Origin: Woeseiaceae bacterium
GTDB lineage: Bacteria > Pseudomonadota > Gammaproteobacteria > Steroidobacterales > Woeseiaceae
Reading direction: 5' to 3'
NCBI GenBank assembly: GCA_021773095.1
Contig: JAJFKR010000034.1
Location: forward strand, 1 to 64,000
DNA: 64,000 bases
The notes beneath the pieces were generated by a model, which was not told where the DNA came from, ran no database searches, and saw only the letters and a list, made by a program, of their open reading frames with translations. The position numbers were made by a program, and so were the translations under genes. Below, one piece after another: positions 43,387 through 52,544 of this stretch. Numbering within the stretch: the stretch's first letter is position 1; each line of letters begins with the position of its first letter.

Positions 43387-44105
43387 TCTTCATCCAACTT
43401 CTCTTTCCAGGCACCGGCCCTGATCAGGCGATTACGCAGACCCGGTAACGGGTACCCAAGCTCGTATGCCTTTACTGCATGTTCATATGCGAGATCGTAA
43501 TTTCCCATTTTCGCATACACCAGCCCGATGCCGTATTGGGCATCGGCTGAATCAGGCTTCAACTCAATCGCGACCTTATACTGGCCCAAAGCCATCTCAA
43601 TTCTACCCGCCTTTACCAGGTAAATCGCATAAATCGCTCTAACTGCAGCGTCGTCGGCGCGAAACTTTATGGCTCGTTCGAACCAGCAATCCATCGAATA
43701 CCTCACCACTTTCTGTTTATTCTTCAAAAAATGTAAATTCGCCATTGAGGACAAAGCTCGATGATGATTGGGAAAAGCGCGCAACGTATAATCGAGATCG
43801 GAATCCGGGGTTCGCAACTTATATCCGCGTTCCAGATTTTCAACTTCCCGCGTAAAATGGACTCTTTCAACAATGTGGAGCTTGCTTACGGTTTCGCCTC
43901 CCTGTATGACCCTGTGATTGGGGTCTCTGTAGTCAAATGGTCCAAATCCGGTCTCGAGGGAACCGCACTCGGCCGACACGTACTGTGCTGAAGCGGAACT
44001 CGCAAATAGCGAAAAGCAAACGATAAACAAAACGCCAGACAATAGTCGGTGCTTACTTCGAAATAAATTTGACCCCACAGCAACGTGGTCAATGCGAATA
44101 TTCAC
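43383..44105 (-). CDS. Exported tetratricopeptide-repeat protein
   Basis: 240 residues. Signal peptide LLSGVLFIVCFSLFASSASA after a 20-residue leader, then a cysteine-containing region and a C-terminal TPR block: AVRAIYAIYLVKAGRIEMAL, IELKPDSADAQYGIGLVYAK and GNYDLAYEHAVKAYELG. TPR proteins act as periplasmic scaffolds in polymerisation and export. The GTG at 44105 is the apparent start. First gene of the operon that continues with ACP, hydrolases 2 and 1 and a GT4. Confidence 0.8.
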   Translation of the reverse strand: MNIRIDHVAVGSNLFRSKHRLLSGVLFIVCFSLFASSASAQYVSAECGSLETGFGPFDYRDPNHRVIQGGETVSKLHIVERVHFTREVENLERGYKLRTPDSDLDYTLRAFPNHHRALSSMANLHFLKNKQKVVRYSMDCWFERAIKFRADDAAVRAIYAIYLVKAGRIEMALGQYKVAIELKPDSADAQYGIGLVYAKMGNYDLAYEHAVKAYELGYPLPGLRNRLIRAGAWKEKLDEE

Positions 44106-44403
44106 AGATTCCTACATGTTTAAGGCCGCTACGGGATCCAACCCGAACAGCCATGCGATATTTATTCAAAATTGAAACCCTAAGGCAGATTAATTATACA
44201 TAAAGCTCGCCGAATCGCCCAAACGGCAACTTCCCCAACTAGCCATTCCAGATAAGCGCATACGATAGGGAAAGGCCGTTTGACTTGATCCGACATTTCG
44301 CTTGCTTGTTGGTTAGATAACCCTGAGAATTATTCCTTGATATTTGGCTCATACCAACCTGTTTCCCAACACGATTAATATGATTGAAATTTACGGAAGA
44401 TGC
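44106..44403. other. Divergent intergenic region
   Basis: 298 bases separating the TPR operon and the asparagine-synthase-like gene. AT-rich promoter-like stretches around 44160-44200. No riboswitch, sigma-54 site or gene recognised. Confidence 0.5.
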
Positions 44404-46218
44404 ATGGCTAGTGACCAGCGCCAAAACCTGAATCAAGCCCATCCTACCATTATTAGCCAGCCCATCCCCGTGAGCGATGTCCCAGCGCTAAGTGAGACGT
44501 ATGCCCTACTCGGTTGGGACGGTGGACCGTCGAACCTGATTTGGCTATCTGAGGGCGATGGCGTATATGCCATAATATCTGGCAGACCTCGTTGGCGAGA
44601 TTCGAAGCTCGCGAAAACAGCGGCGGAGCACGGGCACGGCACAGCAATTCGAATCGCATATAGCGAACACGGAGACAAGGCCATAAGCCTGGTCTACGGC
44701 AGCTTCGCAATTTGTATTTTTGACGACAGACAACGGAGATTAATTCTTGCAATCGACCGCTTGGGAATTGAAAGAATGTGCTATTGCTTTGATGATGGAG
44801 ACTCGCTGTCTTTTGCAACTACGCTAACAAGCATTAAGCGACTCCGCACCGAGTCGTCTACTGTCTCAAATCAAGCGTTGTTCGATTTCATGTATTTTCA
44901 TGTGATCCCGAGCCCGAGCACGATATATGAGAAGGTACGAAAATTGGAGCCAGGACAGATGCTCACCTTCGATGGATCGGTCACTGAGCTGTCCTATTAC
45001 TGGACACCGAAATTTGTGGCCGACGATAATACGAACGAGGCGGATCTGTCGGTAGAGTTGCTTGACACGCTTGGGACCGCCGTTGAAAGATGCAATGCCG
45101 ATGAGCGTACTGGGTGCTTTCTCAGTGGCGGTCTGGATAGTTCGACAGTTACCGGGCTCGCATGCAAATTAAGCTCGAGAAAAATTGACGCTTTTACCAT
45201 AGGCTTTGATCAGGCGGGATACGACGAAGTCACTTTTGCGAGAGCCGCGGCAAAACACTTCGGTGCCAACCTTACCGAGTACTACGTTACGCCTGAGGAT
45301 ATTTCGGGCACCGTCGACGAAATCGCGACGACGTACGATGAGCCCTTTGGGAATTCGTCAGCTATTCCGACGCTTTTTTGTGCCCGACTGGCCGCCGAGA
45401 ACGGTAAGACTCATCTTTTGGCAGGTGATGGTGGCGATGAATTGTTCGCCGGAAACGAACGTTATGAGACGCAGACGATATTTGACTACTATCATCAAAT
45501 TCCCGGTTGGATGAGATCGGCAATAGTTGAGCCTGTTTTCCTAAACAATGCGGCAAACTGGACCCCCCTTAGCAGAAAGGTCCGGCGTTACATCGAGCAG
45601 GCGAATGTTGAAATGCCAGAACGATTGCAGACGTATAACACTTTGAACACGAATCGAATCGCAGACGTGTTCACTACGGAGTTTCTCGAAACTGTGGATA
45701 CGGGACGCCCTGTGTCAGAGATGAAAAGGTGGTATCACAAAGGGTCCGAAGCTGATTTTCTAAGCCGAATGCTGTTTTTCGACTGGAAGTTAACATTGGC
45801 GGACAACGACATTCGTAAAGTCAATGCTATGTGTGAGCGCGAAAATATTCGCGTCTCTTACCCGATGCTGGACGATGATCTTGTTGATCTTTCAACGAAG
45901 ATACCGTCCGATATGAAAATGCGGAGAGGCCAGCTACGTCGATTCTTTAGGAACTCACTGGATAGCTTTTTGCCCTGCGAAGTTCTTTCAAAATCCAAAC
46001 ACGGATTTGGGCTGCCTTTCGGCGAATGGCTGAAAAAGTCAGCGGAATTGCAGAGCATGATCAATCCAAGTCTGGAATCATTGGCAAGCCGCGGTATCAT
46101 TCAAAAGAGTTTTATCGAGTCAATGCGGCATAAGCACTCGCACGAACATGCTGCTTATTACGGCGGAATCATCTGGACACTCGTGATGCTCGAACGATGG
46201 CTAACTAAAAACACTTAA
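44404..46218 (+). CDS. Asparagine-synthase-like protein lacking the N-terminal catalytic cysteine
   Basis: 604 residues from ATG 44404, with GGAAG five bases upstream. The N-terminal region (residues 1-180) keeps class II amidotransferase strands (YGSFAICIFDDRQRRLILA, LGIERMCYCF) but has no Cys2 and no HRGPD loop, so it should not hydrolyse glutamine. The synthetase half is intact: PP-loop CFLSGGLDSSTVTG near residue 240, LLAGDGGDELFAGNERYE near 338, and SYPMLDDDLVDL near 482. It may use free ammonia or another amine, as beta-lactam-synthetase-like enzymes do. A decayed relative lies at 49512-49641. Confidence 0.83.
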   Translation: MASDQRQNLNQAHPTIISQPIPVSDVPALSETYALLGWDGGPSNLIWLSEGDGVYAIISGRPRWRDSKLAKTAAEHGHGTAIRIAYSEHGDKAISLVYGSFAICIFDDRQRRLILAIDRLGIERMCYCFDDGDSLSFATTLTSIKRLRTESSTVSNQALFDFMYFHVIPSPSTIYEKVRKLEPGQMLTFDGSVTELSYYWTPKFVADDNTNEADLSVELLDTLGTAVERCNADERTGCFLSGGLDSSTVTGLACKLSSRKIDAFTIGFDQAGYDEVTFARAAAKHFGANLTEYYVTPEDISGTVDEIATTYDEPFGNSSAIPTLFCARLAAENGKTHLLAGDGGDELFAGNERYETQTIFDYYHQIPGWMRSAIVEPVFLNNAANWTPLSRKVRRYIEQANVEMPERLQTYNTLNTNRIADVFTTEFLETVDTGRPVSEMKRWYHKGSEADFLSRMLFFDWKLTLADNDIRKVNAMCERENIRVSYPMLDDDLVDLSTKIPSDMKMRRGQLRRFFRNSLDSFLPCEVLSKSKHGFGLPFGEWLKKSAELQSMINPSLESLASRGIIQKSFIESMRHKHSHEHAAYYGGIIWTLVMLERWLTKNT

Positions 46219-46395
46219 CCTATAACACGTTGTTGTAGATGCGCACTGCTTTGACACTCGCCGATCATGTTAACTCTTCTCTGCGCGATTCGTAAAATGT
46301 GCGGCCCTGGTGCGCACAGTGTGGTCGTGCAAAGTTATAAAACTGCTCCCCCTAAGCTTGCCGGCGCCCGGAAGCAACAACGACGTAAGCTTCAC

Positions 46396-47592
46396 TTACT
46401 CGCGTACACGGCCGCGCGACACTGAGAACATGCGCGTTAATCTAATTCGCACGCTTCGCAACAATCTGCTCATAGTCGCTCCAAGCGCTCGATAAAAGGG
46501 CCGCAGATCGGAACGACAAAGATACGGAAATACGGCACGTTGTCTACCGAAGAAGCGAGCATTAACGGAAGCGTACACGATGAAGCAGAATGGGTCGCGC
46601 TCCGTATCGAACCAACGCGCCCTGCGGCCGACTTTTCTGGGCTCGTAGTGGATTCCGACAACGTCGCAATATTCGATGAACGGAATAGGAACGCCGTTCT
46701 CTATGCATGTCGGAATCCAGTAATCAGTTCGCCCTACCGTAGGTTCCACAATCCATATTTTCGACGATGCGTCTCGTTTGATCTCCAGGGAAACGGGCCC
46801 GCTTAGGTTTGTACCATCGAAGAAGCGTCTCGTGACATCGAAGACCTCTTCGTCGTCGAACGGCTCGGCTATTAGTGTTTGCCCCAGCGCTGGGGGTAGA
46901 GACTTGAGCTTACGCCCGTCAAATCGAGCGAGGGCCTCGCCATCGCGCAGATACAATCCACAGAAGTACAGTTGCTTATCGTCTCCGTCGATCCAACGTT
47001 GCGCGACCAGTGGATGATCAGCTTCGTAGCGTCGGGCAACGTCCATTAGTTCCTCACACGACACGACGAGCCGGGTCTTGAACGAACCCAGTGGCTTGCT
47101 GGGTTTGACTATCATCGGGAAAGATGCGCTCTCGCAGATGGCTCCGAGATCATCGAGGGAGCGTATGGTGCTGCTTGTCGGATAAGGCAAATCCGCCTCT
47201 GTACAATGCCGCTCGAGTTTGGTCTTCTGCAGAAGGCGCAATACCTCCTCCCGGCAATCCGCCCAGGACAATCGATATGCGGTCGCGAGTTGCGACCAAT
47301 TCCTAGCTATGCATTCGACCATTTTGTCGTTGGTGGCAAACAGCACCGGTGCCGAGTCCGCGTCGAGGCTCGATTCGAGCTGCAAGAGTGCCTCGATCAT
47401 CGGTGGTCCGTGGATTGCGTCGACCTCGTGTACCGTCGCTGCGCTCGTCTTGAAGCCTGGTAGCGTCACATTGCTCTCGAGAGCGTGCACCTGGACGCCG
47501 AAGCTGGCCAGAGAGCGGACTATGGACAACCCGTGGGCGCATAGGCCGACGACGACCGCCAGAGGCATCCGCTGGGTTGACGGAACAGCCAT
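46396..47592 (-). CDS. ATP-grasp family protein (carboxylate-amine ligase-like)
   Basis: 398 residues. An N-terminal pre-ATP-grasp domain begins LAVVVGLCAHGLSIVRSLAS. The ATP-grasp core shows KTKLERHCTEADLPYPTSST, FPMIVKPSKPLGSFKTRLVV (the conserved lysine strand), and PVSLEIKRDASSKIWIVEPT with the metal-binding Glu/Glu. Such enzymes join a carboxylate to an amine via an acyl phosphate and are frequent in XrtA EPS loci. The last 45 residues are arginine-rich. The gene looks richer in GC than its neighbours, by eye. The substrate is unknown; it could ligate amino acids to uronic acids. Confidence 0.8.
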   Translation of the reverse strand: MAVPSTQRMPLAVVVGLCAHGLSIVRSLASFGVQVHALESNVTLPGFKTSAATVHEVDAIHGPPMIEALLQLESSLDADSAPVLFATNDKMVECIARNWSQLATAYRLSWADCREEVLRLLQKTKLERHCTEADLPYPTSSTIRSLDDLGAICESASFPMIVKPSKPLGSFKTRLVVSCEELMDVARRYEADHPLVAQRWIDGDDKQLYFCGLYLRDGEALARFDGRKLKSLPPALGQTLIAEPFDDEEVFDVTRRFFDGTNLSGPVSLEIKRDASSKIWIVEPTVGRTDYWIPTCIENGVPIPFIEYCDVVGIHYEPRKVGRRARWFDTERDPFCFIVYASVNARFFGRQRAVFPYLCRSDLRPFYRALGATMSRLLRSVRIRLTRMFSVSRGRVRE

Positions 47593-47796
47593 CAGTCAGC
47601 GGCCGAGCCTGGACGGCTCCCGCATGTCATTGACCGATGCTTTGGGGTCACGACGAGATACGACGACCCGCGTCACCGGTGAACTGGCTGTCCCCGCTGA
47701 CGTCGCGTCCCATAACCGTCGCAGCGTCGAAGGCACCGTAGCGCGCCCGGCGGAATGCGAGGGACCAGCGCCTGCTCGTGCCCCCGTTCATATCTG

Positions 47797-48891
47797 CTAG
47801 TCTGCCCTTAAATCTGTCGGCTCACGGGGTCTAATGGTCGGCGCGCTCGGCGCGTGCTTGTACAGGTACATCGACGGCGATTCGCCAGATGATGACGCGC
47901 CAGCAAATACGACCACACCAGAATCAGGCACACTCCAACAAATGTTACCTCTATCGCCGTCCCTTATGTCAGTCGGTACTGAAACATTAACAAGACTCCA
48001 ACTACCTGATCCGGTTGGGTCAAGCTCGTACATCTTGTTGGCTTGTGTGCTGACAAACAAGAAATTACCCGTAACCGGATCTTCAACAACATAAGCACCA
48101 CCACCCGTATAGACACCTACGTTAAAGGGTGCATTCGGCATCGCCGTGATACTGCGATCTGAATTAAGCCTCCATATCCTGCGTGATTGATCGTTCCCAC
48201 CACCAAACACGGCGACATTATGAACGGCGCTGTAGGACATGATTGAGTGATAAGTAGATGTCTGACCAATGTCGGTAATTGGTGTTTCCCAACTGCTGGT
48301 CACTGGGTCGTAAATAAACACATCGCTTTCGCCAGAGTCATAGATTAGCAGACCACCTTGAGTTAGTCCGGTAAATTCCCCTGACCACCACGTAGCACCT
48401 ATAGCAACTTGAGTGTTGCCGCCAGTATCCTGCCAATTAGGAATAGAGCCCCACGAGTTTAGATTGCCCCCGCTTGCCTTGTAAACGCCTCTTACGCCGT
48501 AGCCGTATCTACGCATATAAACGTCACCAGTACGCGGGTCAACAGCATTGTGATCGTAACCGTGACCGCTGGAATTACTAGTTACATTGACGCCAACAAC
48601 CCAGTCGTGTTTATCCTCTCGGTAATAGATATGCCTGTAAGGGTACGAGTTCTGCCGTTTACCAACATAATGGGCAATCCTCCTGACTGGATCATAACCA
48701 ACGTCATTGCTCTGGCTCGTTAGCCACGCGCCCGATTGTTGCATCGCTGTCTGCTGGTTGGCCGCAGCGGATAGCTGCACCCAATTGCCGGGCTGTAGTT
48801 GATTTGCTGCGTCGCTAAGCGTGCCCGCGGCCTCTATCGGCGTCGAGGCGGTCGCTGCCAGAAAGAAAAAAATCGCTACAAGTCTTCTCAT
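47797..48891 (-). CDS. Secreted kelch/beta-propeller protein
   Basis: 364 residues from the ATG at 48891, which gives the signal peptide MRRLVAIFFFLAATASTPIEA; AGGAAG lies upstream. The mature chain starts LQPGNWVQLSAAANQQTA and continues in propeller blades: VGYDPVRRIAHYVGKRQN, YDHNAVDPRTGDVYMRR, MSYSAVHNVAVFGGGNDQS and YVVEDPVTGNFLFVST. The open frame extends back through the leader to 49293, but that covers the riboswitch. The C-terminus is PREPTDLRAD, close to the tails at 10081 and 38598. Controlled by c-di-GMP-I riboswitch 3. Likely an extracellular glycan-binding protein. Confidence 0.83.
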   Translation of the reverse strand: MRRLVAIFFFLAATASTPIEAAGTLSDAANQLQPGNWVQLSAAANQQTAMQQSGAWLTSQSNDVGYDPVRRIAHYVGKRQNSYPYRHIYYREDKHDWVVGVNVTSNSSGHGYDHNAVDPRTGDVYMRRYGYGVRGVYKASGGNLNSWGSIPNWQDTGGNTQVAIGATWWSGEFTGLTQGGLLIYDSGESDVFIYDPVTSSWETPITDIGQTSTYHSIMSYSAVHNVAVFGGGNDQSRRIWRLNSDRSITAMPNAPFNVGVYTGGGAYVVEDPVTGNFLFVSTQANKMYELDPTGSGSWSLVNVSVPTDIRDGDRGNICWSVPDSGVVVFAGASSSGESPSMYLYKHAPSAPTIRPREPTDLRAD

Positions 48892-49099
48892 CGTGTTTAT
48901 CTTCCTTCCTGAATTTCGTTCCCCTTCCATCGAGCGATCGCTGGTACTGGATTCGACGGCTCGGGAGGCGGTTGTGCGTTGCGCGACAACCGATCGGCCA
49001 GGACATAGTCTCAATTGTGGAAGCCTATCGCGAACTTGGAGAGCATAAAAGCCGGAAACGCCAACCTGGAGCGGCGCCTTTAATTGGTAGTGATTTCGT

Positions 49100-49184
49100 A
49101 ACATGGTGGTAACTCCGCTGTCCCACTGGGACCGGTTGCTTTGCGTCCCCACCTTGCGATGGGTTTGCCTTTGTCTGTGGCGAC
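49100..49184 (-). ncRNA. c-di-GMP-I (GEMM-I) riboswitch 3
   Basis: The reverse strand reads ACAAAGGCAAACCCATCG, a CGCAAG tetraloop, GGTGGGGACGCAAAGC, ACCGGTCCC/GGGACAGCGG and GTTACC, the GEMM-I order. The first 15 bases equal riboswitch 1. The third helix is unusually short. It precedes the kelch gene at 48891. Confidence 0.92.
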
Positions 49185-49213
49185 GAGTATGCCGGAACGA
49201 ATGAGTGGATTCA

Positions 49214-49237
49214 ACGTGTCTCCAAAGTGAGACACGT
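49214..49237 (-). repeat. Perfect hairpin just upstream of riboswitch 3
   Basis: ACGTGTCTC (49214-49222) and GAGACACGT (49229-49237) with a six-base spacer. It could be a transcription-factor palindrome or an RNA hairpin in the leader, 30 bases before the aptamer. Confidence 0.55.
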
Positions 49238-49511
49238 ACCAGCCCTCTAGCCTGAATATTGAATGAGTGATAGGTTCTGGAGCAGTTTTGCACCGCTGCG
49301 TATCTTGCGAATCGGCCGATACGCTGGCAAACACAGGCCGTTTAAGCGCCACACGATGCACACGATTGTCTTTGACCTGCCAGCCTTGCAGCCGAAGATA
49401 GCCGCCAGCCAAAAAGTGTGGCGTTATGTCCAACAGGTAACCGTCTAAATGCCAGAGCGTGTACAAACACACAACACCTTGAAAGGGATCCGATTCCGAC
49501 TTGTTAAACCT

Positions 49512-49641
49512 CATGTTTTTCTAAGACGGGAAATTAGCATTGGCGGATGACCATACTCGCAACGTCAACGCCACATGTGAGTGGGAGAATATTCGCGTCG
49601 CTCATCCGATGCCGGAGCAAAGGCTAGCTGAGAATACTTAA
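49512..49641 (+). pseudogene. Decayed asparagine-synthase fragment
   Basis: Forward translation gives GKLALADDHTRNVNATCEWE then NIRVAHPMPEQ, matching WKLTLADNDIRKVNAMCERE and NIRVSYPMLDD of the intact gene (about 45776-45870), with high DNA identity and a TAA insertion at the left edge. It then jumps to CTAGCTGAGAATACTTAACC, resembling the last codons and stop of the same gene. A gene copy has been deleted internally and truncated. No start codon remains. Confidence 0.85.
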
Positions 49642-50546
49642 CCTCTTATTTGCCAATACAACAATCGCAGAGCAAATTTCCAATTCGTGTTGTCCCAAAC
49701 ACTGTATCTCGGAAGTTGATACCGATCTGTTGAAGATTTTACTACGCCGATTTGCGTTGACACAGCGGCGTCATAACCCGAGTTTCGCACAATTGTTGCG
49801 TGGCGCTCCTCATAATCCACACCCGGCCGACCGTTCGGGTAGGCAAAACTGCTAACTGAAACTTCCAGTAATTGCCTTAAAATATTTCCGCTTTCTGATA
49901 TTTCAAACTCCGCTTCTTTGTCCGGCTGTTTCGCGAGAATCGGGTGAGACACAGTATGCGCGCCGATCTCCATGCCAGCCTGCACCAACAGTTTCAACTG
50001 ATCCTCCGACATCATCAGGCGATCTGGCAACGCGGACCCCGTAGCGGCTACAACCTTCTGAACCCTGCGGGATCTTTCTGGCTCGGACACGTGCTTCAGT
50101 ATCACCAAAAGAAAATCAATTGCCGAGCGACGAGATTCCACACCATCCAGTTCGAAATTTCCGAGGCCCAACTTTTCGAGACTAAGGTTTCCTACCCTGC
50201 AATTTCGAATGGCTTCTATAATTTTGTCATTCCACATCAACTCCCCGCCGATGAATTTCGTCGCGACGAAAAATGTCGCCTTCAATCCGTATCGATTCAG
50301 AAGCGGAAGCGCTTCGGTAGCGTTGTCAGCGTAGCCATCATCGAACGTAATTGCGATAGACCTTGCGGGAAGCTCTTTTGCATCCAGCAACGATATCGCT
50401 TCAGACAGCGTGAAGACGCGAAAGTACCTGGCGAGGACACGTAAGTGAATATCAAAATCGTTCGCCGTAGTTAGCCCTGGAAACAGCGAATCGGCCACTG
50501 AGATTACGCGGTGGTACGACAATACAATGAGGCGATTTCGAAACAT
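49638..50546 (-). CDS. Polysaccharide deacetylase family protein (NodB domain)
   Basis: 302 residues from ATG 50546; a GTG one codon earlier is possible. The NodB motifs are ITFDDGYADNATEAL near residue 69 (catalytic and metal Asp) and IGAHTVSHPIL near 196 (His pair), followed by FAYPNGRPGVDYEER near 237. No signal peptide, so the substrate is probably a cytoplasmic or lipid-linked N-acetylated sugar, as for other XrtA-locus deacetylases. The gene follows the FkbM gene by about ten bases. Confidence 0.9.
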   Translation of the reverse strand: MFRNRLIVLSYHRVISVADSLFPGLTTANDFDIHLRVLARYFRVFTLSEAISLLDAKELPARSIAITFDDGYADNATEALPLLNRYGLKATFFVATKFIGGELMWNDKIIEAIRNCRVGNLSLEKLGLGNFELDGVESRRSAIDFLLVILKHVSEPERSRRVQKVVAATGSALPDRLMMSEDQLKLLVQAGMEIGAHTVSHPILAKQPDKEAEFEISESGNILRQLLEVSVSSFAYPNGRPGVDYEERHATIVRNSGYDAAVSTQIGVVKSSTDRYQLPRYSVWDNTNWKFALRLLYWQIRG

Positions 50547-50559
50547 CACTTGCCGCCTG

Positions 50560-51237
50560 CTAGGGCGAGACCGGCTTGAATATTAGATTGCTTGATTCAG
50601 GAAGAACTATGGTTTCGTAACCGATCGGTTCCAAGTATTCCTTAATCTTGTCGTTGCTGAGTTCAACAACGAGAACCGGTTTGTCGCGTAACAACAGCTC
50701 TCGCATTCCGGCCAGAACTGGCAACTCGTGCCCTTCTGCGTCGATTTTTACGAATCCGACTCGATGCGGTAGTTTCAGGGAGTCGATCGCTAAGGTCAGG
50801 CAAGAGACATCGCCATCGGCAGAAATATTCGCCATGTAGTAGTTATCCAATCCGGAGTCAAAGGACGGAATCTCCATGTCAACCACGCCCGTCTTATCGG
50901 ACGATGCGGCATTTAACAAAGTTACGTTTCCAACCCCTGCCCTTGCCACGTTTGACGCAAGTAGTTCGAACGTCGCCGAAATTGGTTCGAATGCTAGCAC
51001 TCGTCCGGTTGCACCGACGATTGATGACAATCTTAAGGTGTAGTGCCCGATATTCGCACCGACGTCGATCACCCAATCGCCCTCCGAAACCCACTCCTCC
51101 AAGCGGGAGTATTCCTTTTCATCCGTTAGAAATGTTCCGCGCCTGATCTGTGCTGCAAATTGTATGCGCTTCATTGAGTTCTGGGCCGCGAGTGGAAGAT
51201 AGCTCGCGATTCTCTTGAGTATGTTGTTGGCTTGCAT
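50560..51237 (-). CDS. FkbM-family methyltransferase
   Basis: 225 residues. SAM motif WVIDVGANIGHYTLRLSSIV near residue 55 and VLAFEPISATFELLASNV near 80 are the FkbM hallmarks, followed by FVKIDAEGHELPVLAGMREL near 166. These O-methyltransferases act on sugars or other hydroxyls. It starts 31 bases after the Stp2-like glycosyltransferase and is cotranscribed. The acceptor is not identifiable. Confidence 0.88.
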   Translation of the reverse strand: MQANNILKRIASYLPLAAQNSMKRIQFAAQIRRGTFLTDEKEYSRLEEWVSEGDWVIDVGANIGHYTLRLSSIVGATGRVLAFEPISATFELLASNVARAGVGNVTLLNAASSDKTGVVDMEIPSFDSGLDNYYMANISADGDVSCLTLAIDSLKLPHRVGFVKIDAEGHELPVLAGMRELLLRDKPVLVVELSNDKIKEYLEPIGYETIVLPESSNLIFKPVSP

Positions 51238-51268
51238 GTCTAATGCTCAGTGTTGATCGCGTGCAATA

Positions 51269-52423
51269 CTAATCGCTTTCGCCGATAGTTTCGCGGTATA
51301 GGCGCGCGTAATCGTCGGCCATTGTCGCAAAACTAAACATTTCTACCGCCCGCTCGCGTGCCGCGGCCCCTTGACGGAGTATTTTGCCTGTGTCTGTAGC
51401 ATATTCTTCAAGAACTGATGCCAGCGCGCCACGATCGGAACTAGGGACAAGAGACCCCACTGTATCTTGCAATACGAGCTCAGAATTTCCGCCAACTCGC
51501 GTGGCGATAACGGGTAATCCGCAGGCCATTGCTTCTAGTATCGTGTTGGATATTCCTTCGGCCAGCGATGGCTGTACGTAAACGTCAAGACTCGCCATTA
51601 TTTCGGGAACGTCATCGCGATGACCAGGAAGCCAACACAATTCGGCAATACCAGCCCTAGCGATTGCCTCGCTAACTGCATCTCGGGCCGGGCCTTCGCC
51701 TACAATGACAAGACGCGCGTGCTGCCGATATTTGTCATTTTTGTTGACAAGGCGTGCAAATGCCTCAACCAAATCGATATGACCTTTGACTGCTTGCATT
51801 CGCCCAATTGTCCCAAACACCATTGCGTCTTCCGCGAGTATTGAATGCAGAACTTTTCGTGTTTTCTGTCTGTCCGGTTTCGGCCGAAATCGGTCGACGT
51901 CAACGCCATTGCAGATAGTGTAGACCCTTTCGCTTTCTATCCCGACGTTGTTAGCCAAGTATTCGCACAAGTGCCGTGAAACAGTCACATATCGTGTAAT
52001 AAGTGGCGAATGCAACTTTCGCAACCATTGCAGTCTCCGATTTTTTCCGCCGAGGTCATTAACATCCCAGCCGTGCTCCCCATGAATTCGATAACGGACG
52101 CCCGCAATTATGCCGGGCAAGAGTGCGTCGAGAGCAGCCAGGTTTCTCGTGTGCAGTATTTTGGGCTTGAGACGCTTGATCGTCTTGTATAGCCGCCATA
52201 AAGCTCGCAGGTCGAAACCTGGTCGTTTACGAATTTCTACGATTTCAACATCTTCACGCCGGATGCGATTTGCGAAGTCGGTACTGCGATCTATACAGAT
52301 TATTGCGTGCCGGAATTCGTCAAGCGGCAATCCATTGATCAGATTTACGAGACCATTCTCCAGTCCGCCGACATCCAATCGAAATATAACATGAGCGATA
52401 AGCGGTGCTTGGGAAACGGTCAA
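51269..52423 (-). CDS. PEP-CTERM/EpsH1-associated sugar transferase Stp2
   Basis: 384 residues from the TTG at 52423. The family opening LIAHVIFRLDVGGLENGLVN is diagnostic for the XrtA-associated Stp2 group (TIGR03088 type). GT-B features: ICNGVDVDRFRPKPD near residue 175, GTIGRMQAVKGHIDLVEAF near 210 and AEGISNTILEAMACGLPVIA near 300. The frame extends to a TTG at 52519, but the extra 32 residues are basic and not family-like; no ATG exists. Divergent from the acyl-CoA ligase gene 121 bases away. Confidence 0.87.
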   Translation of the reverse strand: MTVSQAPLIAHVIFRLDVGGLENGLVNLINGLPLDEFRHAIICIDRSTDFANRIRREDVEIVEIRKRPGFDLRALWRLYKTIKRLKPKILHTRNLAALDALLPGIIAGVRYRIHGEHGWDVNDLGGKNRRLQWLRKLHSPLITRYVTVSRHLCEYLANNVGIESERVYTICNGVDVDRFRPKPDRQKTRKVLHSILAEDAMVFGTIGRMQAVKGHIDLVEAFARLVNKNDKYRQHARLVIVGEGPARDAVSEAIARAGIAELCWLPGHRDDVPEIMASLDVYVQPSLAEGISNTILEAMACGLPVIATRVGGNSELVLQDTVGSLVPSSDRGALASVLEEYATDTGKILRQGAAARERAVEMFSFATMADDYARLYRETIGESD

Positions 52424-52544
52424 TTTAAGAGTTCTCTTGCGTCGATTGGTTTTCTGAGACGGAGTTCTATTAGCTGCTGCGCGGGATGCGTATAATGCCG
52501 GAATCGAAAAGAATAACAAAAAGTTAGAGGCTATCCCGAATTAC

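Larger units (their letters stand above)
48892..49637. other. Long leader region with riboswitch, hairpin and gene debris
   Basis: 746 bases. On the reverse strand, from right to left: a 9-bp perfect hairpin (49214-49237), the c-di-GMP-I aptamer (49100-49184) and about 210 bases of leader to the kelch ATG. On the forward strand 49512-49641 is a decayed asparagine synthase fragment. I found no sigma-54 site on the reverse strand here. The frame at 49080-49514 overlaps the aptamer and is not credited. Confidence 0.7.

Noticed and set aside
47219..47800. 193-codon forward frame
   Set aside because: Antisense to the ATP-grasp gene, no motif; it arises from high GC content.
49183..49500. Sigma-54 site upstream of riboswitch 3
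   Set aside because: Candidates such as TGGTACGTGTCTCACT lack the -12 TTGC or have wrong spacing.
49080..49514. 144-codon reverse-strand frame
   Set aside because: It covers the c-di-GMP riboswitch and hairpin; the RNA structure explains the conservation better.
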